64,000 nt of DNA from Fremontodendron californicum (Eukaryota; Streptophyta; Magnoliopsida; Malvales; Malvaceae). A program made the position numbers and the translations under genes. The DNA lies in contig JAULJL010000017.1 of the NCBI GenBank assembly GCA_030761205.1, positions 2,366,001 through 2,430,000 of the forward strand, written 5' to 3'. Every line of letters starts with the position of its first letter. Position 1 is the first letter of the stretch. The notes beneath the pieces are model-generated. The model did not search any database, was not told the DNA's origin, and worked only from the letters and a program-made list of their open reading frames with translations. Positions 58,413 to 64,000 of the stretch are shown here, one piece after another.

Positions 58413-60790
58413 TTTTAATTTACATAGAAAAAGGCAAAGGTGAAGCATAAACTTTGATAATAAGAAAAGAAAACCAAGAAAACAATTAATAAAAGATTAC
58501 AAAAAAGAAAGAAGGAAAATCCAAAATTGATGCTATTTTAGTGTTCATAAGGAAATATTAAAAGAGGGAAAGTCTTTTTTAAATAGTAATAGTATGCTTT
58601 TTCAGTTAAAGAAAACCATTAAGTCATAGGAAGAAAATGAAAAGAAAAAAGGGTGCATTGAACGCACGTAACACGTTTCATTACTTAAATTACTAATGTT
58701 TTTTAAACTATAAAGATTGATAGGGATCTTAAAAAAAAAATTATAACGCCAATATTATTAATTTGTTAAACTAGGATTTAACATATCTTATCTAACATAT
58801 TATTGCATGAAATATGAAACTTTTAGTAGTTTTTTTAACAATATTTGAGTATCGAAAATAAATATTACTAAGAATTGAGTATAAATTTTCGAGATTGATT
58901 CTATTTACCAAATCAAATCTATAAATTTATTGTTGTTCTTTTTATTTCAATATTTGTTTCCTCATTTTTCATTAAAACATTTAACAAATTGAGATAATAA
59001 ATTTTGAATTCGTTTTTATATATATTGATGATCAGATTTTTTAATTTTATAAACGAGATTAAGAAACTATCACATATTTTATTGTTTTAAAATATATCTT
59101 ATGACATATATATCATTTTACTAATTTCATTTGTAAAATTTAAATTTTTACTAATACTAAATGAGATAATTTCTCTTATATTTTTATTTAGGTAAAGTGT
59201 TTAAAAAGCCATGTCGAAAATTAATTGTTTCTGTTTATGTCACGTGCTTTATTTCTTTTTTAATGATTTTGTTTTTTTCAAGGAGTTTAATTTAAGATAG
59301 CTAATGGACCATGTTCGGCCCTAAAAGGTCCAACAGCAATTGATTGACACCGGTTTCGGCCGTACTTGTGGACCCGCCACAACCCAAAGTCCAAACCGAA
59401 CTACTCCATAAGGCCGTACTTGTGGTATAGGCTGGGCCCAAGAAGGCCAGAGACAATTACAGCTAGTTTGTACTTTCTTTTAGTAGCCCAATTTATTTTT
59501 TTTAGCTATTTGTAGAAGGAGATTTTGAAGACTAAGCCTCTTCAAAATATCAACAATCAACTTCTGAAAGATTAAATAAATTTTAAAAAAATATTGCTTT
59601 TGGATTTTAAATTTTTTTCAAAATATGCTATTGATCTAAAAAAAAGATAAAATTTTGTTTGCTCAAGATCATGTCTCAAATGCCTTGAAGCAAGTCTAGT
59701 GTGTTCAAGAGATCCCTGAAGCATAATTTGAGAAAGAAGATAGGAAGAACAAAATCTCTCGAGCTTCCACAAGTCAAAGATACAAGATCTGAAGAACAAA
59801 GTCTACAAAATTCATACAATCAAATCCAAAAATGAAGATCTGAAGATCTAAGTCTGAAGATTCAAGAATCCTTAAATTGGGATCAGATTTTAAAAATTTC
59901 AAGAATTCTTAAATTTTGAAACCAAATTCTAAGACTCTAAGAAACCCTAAATTTGGAGTTCAATTTAAAATAAAATCTCAAAAACCCGTGAAGCAAATTT
60001 TAAGATCAAGTCTCAAAAACTATTGAAGCGAATCTTATTCAATATCAAGTCAAAAGATCTTTGTATAATCAAAGCAAAATTAATTAGCATAATAACACAC
60101 ATATCCCTTAAAATATATTTTAAAAAATAAAAAATGAGACATGTGACTATTTATTAATCCCGCTTATGAAATTAAAAAACTTCAATATTTAGACATTAAA
60201 GATGAGCTCTTCTTCAAATTAAAAAAAAAAAAAAAACTTAATTAGACGTTGTTTCATCTATATGCATAAGATATCTGTTCTCCAGTTAGAGCAATTGCTT
60301 TATGTTGTGTAGTAATTACGAAGTCAGTGATGAATTTAAACAAAAAAGATTAAAGAACCTTTAATTTATTGCTTAAAGCAAAGCAAATCAAAAGAATATA
60401 CCTATTCATAAGAGAGTGAACAATATAAACTAATTAAACTTTTCAATATTTTTAAAACTAAAAACCATTTACGTAATAAATTGGAGTTTTATCATCAAAG
60501 AATTATACATTTTGACAAAGTAAAACTGTGGGAACTGGGAAGTGATAGAGAGATGGGATATAAAGGAAAGACAGTTTAATTAGGGTTTACCTCTTTCCCT
60601 TTTATATGGTTCAAGTCCAATGAACTTTCATACGAGTAAGCAACAAGCGGGTATATAATATTTTAAATACGATTATGATATAAAAAAATAATACGAATAT
60701 AATATGAATACATAAATTATCATATCTAATTTAGATGAATAAAACAAACAAAGTTTGCATTTGTTTCTCAGTTTAATTAGCACTTTGGTA
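58413..60790. other. Gene-free region with retroelement-like remnants
   Basis: At 59320-59460 GGCCGTACTTGTGG occurs twice 56 bp apart. From 59700 to 60070 purine-rich sequence repeats AAGATCTGAAG and AAATCTCAAAAAC-like motifs, perhaps decayed LTR retroelement DNA. A degenerate CACGA-type repeat is at 60640-60715. No gene found. Confidence 0.4.
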
Positions 60791-60795
60791 AAGAC

Positions 60796-61267
60796 TAGAG
60801 GTGTCCAGGGTCGGGCCGGGTTTATGTATGGTATTAACACCATATATGTTTGCCCAAACCTGGTCCAGCCCGAAATATGAACCTCAAATTTTACCCAAAT
60901 CTGCCCATATCTGTAAATGGATAGTCGAAACCAGTTTAAACCCGTCCATATTATTAAGTTCTTAAATGGACAAGTTAACATATTTTTTTAATGTTTACAC
61001 TATAATATTATATATATTTAATCTTTATATGACATAAATTACATAATATATATATATATATAAAAATAAAAATAATATATTATTTAATTAGAAAATGGAT
61101 CGGGTTAGATAGGGCTCGGGCCTTGAATGTTGAAGTCAAGGTCTGGTCTATTTTTTAAATGGGTCTCATTTTTTTTTGTTCAAACTCATTTTTCGAATAT
61201 AATATTTTTATCCAAATCCTTTCAAATATAAACGAATCTTTGAAGTTGAATGAGTAACCTAATCTTT
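60796..61267. mobile_element. Possible hAT-like MITE
   Basis: Left end TAGAGGTGTCCA and right end (reverse) TAAACATGTTCA agree at 8 of 12 bases and resemble hAT ends. Inside, GGGCCGGGTTT-type and CCAGCCCGAAAT-type motifs are complementary. No target duplication seen. Confidence 0.35.
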
Positions 61268-64000
61268 GAACATGTTTAGATTTTAGATTAAACTACGAGG
61301 GATAGGAATGTATATAAGCTAGAATATGGGAAGAAATCCCTGGGAAAAGGGATGGGAACTTCCCTATTTCACTTGCCAAACTAGAGAAAAAGTTACCAAA
61401 TACTTGTTAAAGTCTGATCAATACCCTGGAAGCCATGACAAATAAGAGCATCCAAGGGAGGTCAGAAGTACTCTTGGAACTTGAAACTTGAAACTTGGAA
61501 CTTGGAACTTAGAACTTGGAAGTGCTTATCTTGTTTACTAGCAAGCATGAATTATAATGTGTGAAGTACATTTTCGTCTTTTTACACAGTGTTGTATGAT
61601 TTATCATCTTTTCCGAGTTCTTCGAACGACAAGCCGCCTAACCTGTGTTCTTTTCCTTTTCTAGACTCCCTTCCCCTTGGCTCCTTGCTCACCATTTACT
61701 CCTACTTACTTTCTAAGGTATTATTATTTAGTATTTTTGAAACTTGGTTGGGATAAGTTTAAAAGAAATAATAATTAAACGTGCCATCAAGTCAAGCAAG
61801 TTGATGTTCTTCTCATGTCCTTTTACCCCACAGAAAAATTAAACCCATCGAAACTTGTGAACTTTGGCAGCTGAACTTGGCACATGGTTTTGGGGTAGGA
61901 AACTAGGAATGTTTGACCATTGGTTCAAGCCCTTTTTATCTATGTTTGATTTTATTTTTTTTTGCTTTTTATGTCTTAAATTCTTAATCCATCCGTTACA
62001 TTTTTTTATGTCTTAAAGAATTTAACCACGAACTGATTCTACTATTAATGACTTCATCGCTTTGTAGCTGAACAGTAGCTTTTGAAGAATTTTGATGATT
62101 AACTCAATAGCTAGGAATGATTAAACAAAGTAATGGATAAAAACTTTAATTTCGAATTTTCCTTTTTTCTTGTATCAAAATAAAAAAATCAATTTAATTC
62201 AAAATTTAATCCAATTAATTTATATAATTATTTTTAAAAAATGACATTTAATAAATTTAAAATTTGAGCAAAACTAATATGATTTTTTTTTTTTTTTACA
62301 TAGCAATTTTCTTTTAAATAAAAAATCATAATCTAAAAATAAAAAAAATTATAAATGTTGAGATTAAAAAAGGAAATTTTTCTCAGCCTAGTTCTAGCAA
62401 ACGCAACGTCACGCTGTTTAAAACAAGAAAAGAGAGAACCAAAGAATTAATGAATCTAAAATAGAAATTAAAGCAAACGACACAATGAATTAAAGTTAAA
62501 TAAAGAATCTTGGCCCCAAAGAATTACTAATATGGAAACAAAATATTTGGATAAGGATCGGTGCATCACAATTTTTTTTTTTTAATGAGTGTGATTTGAT
62601 TTAATCCTATCCGTTTTCGTGTTTTTATTCGCCAACTTGGTTAAGTTGAATTTGCATATAAAGTAATATTTTTGTATTAAAAGTAATAATTGGTATTTAA
62701 TTTTATGAATTTTAATATATTAAAAATTTAATATAATAATTTTAAAAAATATTCTGAAAATACAAATTAACAAAATTCTTATTATGAGATTAACTAGTAC
62801 AAAATGACACTAATTAATATGATATTTATAAAAAATATATATAATTAATGTTTTATATATTTTTTAAAATTCAATAAACATAATATATTAAATATAAAAA
62901 AATAATAATTAAATTATTTTTAACTATGTCTAATATTTAAAGACAACCCCTTAACGGTTACCTTATTATATATACTAATTTGATAAAAGTTGACTCATTG
63001 GATATATTTGGCTAGCTCCAATTGGGAAGCCGCCCTTAATGAATAGCAGTGTTAACAAATTCAGTGCTACTTACTTCTTTCTTTTTTCTTTTTTTTTTTT
63101 TTTTTTTTTCAGAAGATTAGTGTTACTACTTGCATAGTATATTGATATTCTTTGACAAATGTTCACAAAGTAATATCTATAATAAATTGTTACAATAGCA
63201 TTTCAAAAAAATTGAAAGTGAAAGTGAAATTAAGTATTGAAATTCATCCGTGTAATGTAAGAAACGGCAACATTAATTCTTGGCAGTTTGAGCTCCCACA
63301 GTCGCACAAAATTTAATGTTGCCCTCTAATTAAGGTAAAAGTCGAGAAACAGACGACTTTTTAGAGCTCCGAAAAGAATCTACCAAAAGTTAAAGAAGCT
63401 GGTCTACAAGTAAAATTATTCTGAGATATCGGATATAGATTTAAATAAAAGAATAATTTATATAAAGATGATTTTAAAAAGTAAGGTTTTTAAGTATTAA
63501 TAAAATAATGATATATCATATTTTTTTGAAGATATGGAATTACTATCATATACTCATCCTCACCAAATTATTTTTCATTAAATCAATTTGCTTACCTTTT
63601 AATTTTAGTTAACAATAAAATAATTTGTTGTTGTTTTTTAAAGACATATAATAATTATTATATCATCAAATAAATTTGTTTCAACAATTTTATCAAACTC
63701 CCAAGTCAATTATTGGAATCACAAGTTCTGAGGTATCTAGGAATGGTTGTGGTCAAACCATATGAACTGAGAGAGTATATTGGATTCAGATCCAAGGGTT
63801 GATGCATTGAAAGCTAGAGGTTGATGTTCGTTCAGATCCAATAATTTTAATTAATTATTAATTTTTAAATAAATTTATTAGAGTTAAATTGAGTTAAAGA
63901 GTATATTTGGTAAGGATGAATATATGATAATAATTACATATCTTTACAAAGAAAATATAATGTGTCATTATTTATTGATGTTTAAAATCCTCACTTTTTA
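61268..64000. other. Gene-free tail of the window
   Basis: AT-rich DNA. A seven-unit TTGRAAC minisatellite is at 61474-61521 and a decayed family-A MITE may lie at 62665-62790. No coding region or RNA gene was recognised. Confidence 0.45.
61474..61521. repeat. 7-bp minisatellite TTGRAAC x7
   Basis: Seven consecutive 7-bp units TTGGAAC/TTGAAAC with few substitutions, then unique sequence. Confidence 0.85.

Overview
This is a window of nuclear DNA from a flowering plant, almost certainly a eudicot. The sequence is AT-rich. The genes are split by canonical plant introns, promoters carry telo-box and site II motifs, and the space between genes is filled with MITEs, MULE and hAT relatives, SINE-like copies and (TA)n tracts. 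No organellar or bacterial gene organisation is present. I do not name a species.

Genes from left to right: the 3' part of a UDP-glucuronate decarboxylase gene (UXS, +, 1-2860, cut by the window edge); SmD2 spliceosomal core protein (-, 4204-5432); a monoacylglycerol lipase-like alpha/beta hydrolase (-, 6675-10537); 60S protein eL22 (+, 20306-21335) with a box C/D snoRNA, U14, in its intron; a plant SAM-dependent methyltransferase with a likely GC-AG intron (+, 22569-24872); U1 snRNP protein A (-, 25830-28212); a mitochondrial LEA_3/SAG21-like protein (+, 32476-32899); a DUF538 cluster (- strand: intact 37750-38268, pseudogene 40840-41296, intact 42542-43012); exocyst subunit SEC15B (-, 47088-49499, intronless); 60S protein eL18 (+, 51557-54153); and a soluble epoxide hydrolase (-, 54676-56762). 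From 58.4 kb to the end I find no gene.

Two gene groups recall Arabidopsis neighbourhoods, from memory and to be checked: UXS/SmD2/MAGL/U1A (At2g47580-47650 and At3g62830-62860) and SAG21/DUF538/SEC15B/epoxide hydrolase (At4g02340-02380), with eL22 and eL18 resembling the At3g05560-05600 neighbourhood. The genes are mainly RNA processing (SmD2, U1A, U14), translation (eL22, eL18), cell wall and secretion (UXS, SEC15B) and lipid or stress metabolism (MAGL, epoxide hydrolase, LEA). They are separate transcription units, not an operon.

The mobile DNA is unusually legible. A hAT-type MITE family (TIR CTATGTTRCTCGGACTC) has seven copies, six in introns, with matching or near-matching 8-bp target duplications and one copy nested in another. 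Two MULE-like foldback elements have 9-bp duplications, one ending about 110 bp upstream of the epoxide hydrolase start. At 14.6-16.6 kb one MITE family is inserted in another and the composite has been amplified in tandem. All exon boundaries below were deduced by eye from splice signals, reading frame and family similarity.
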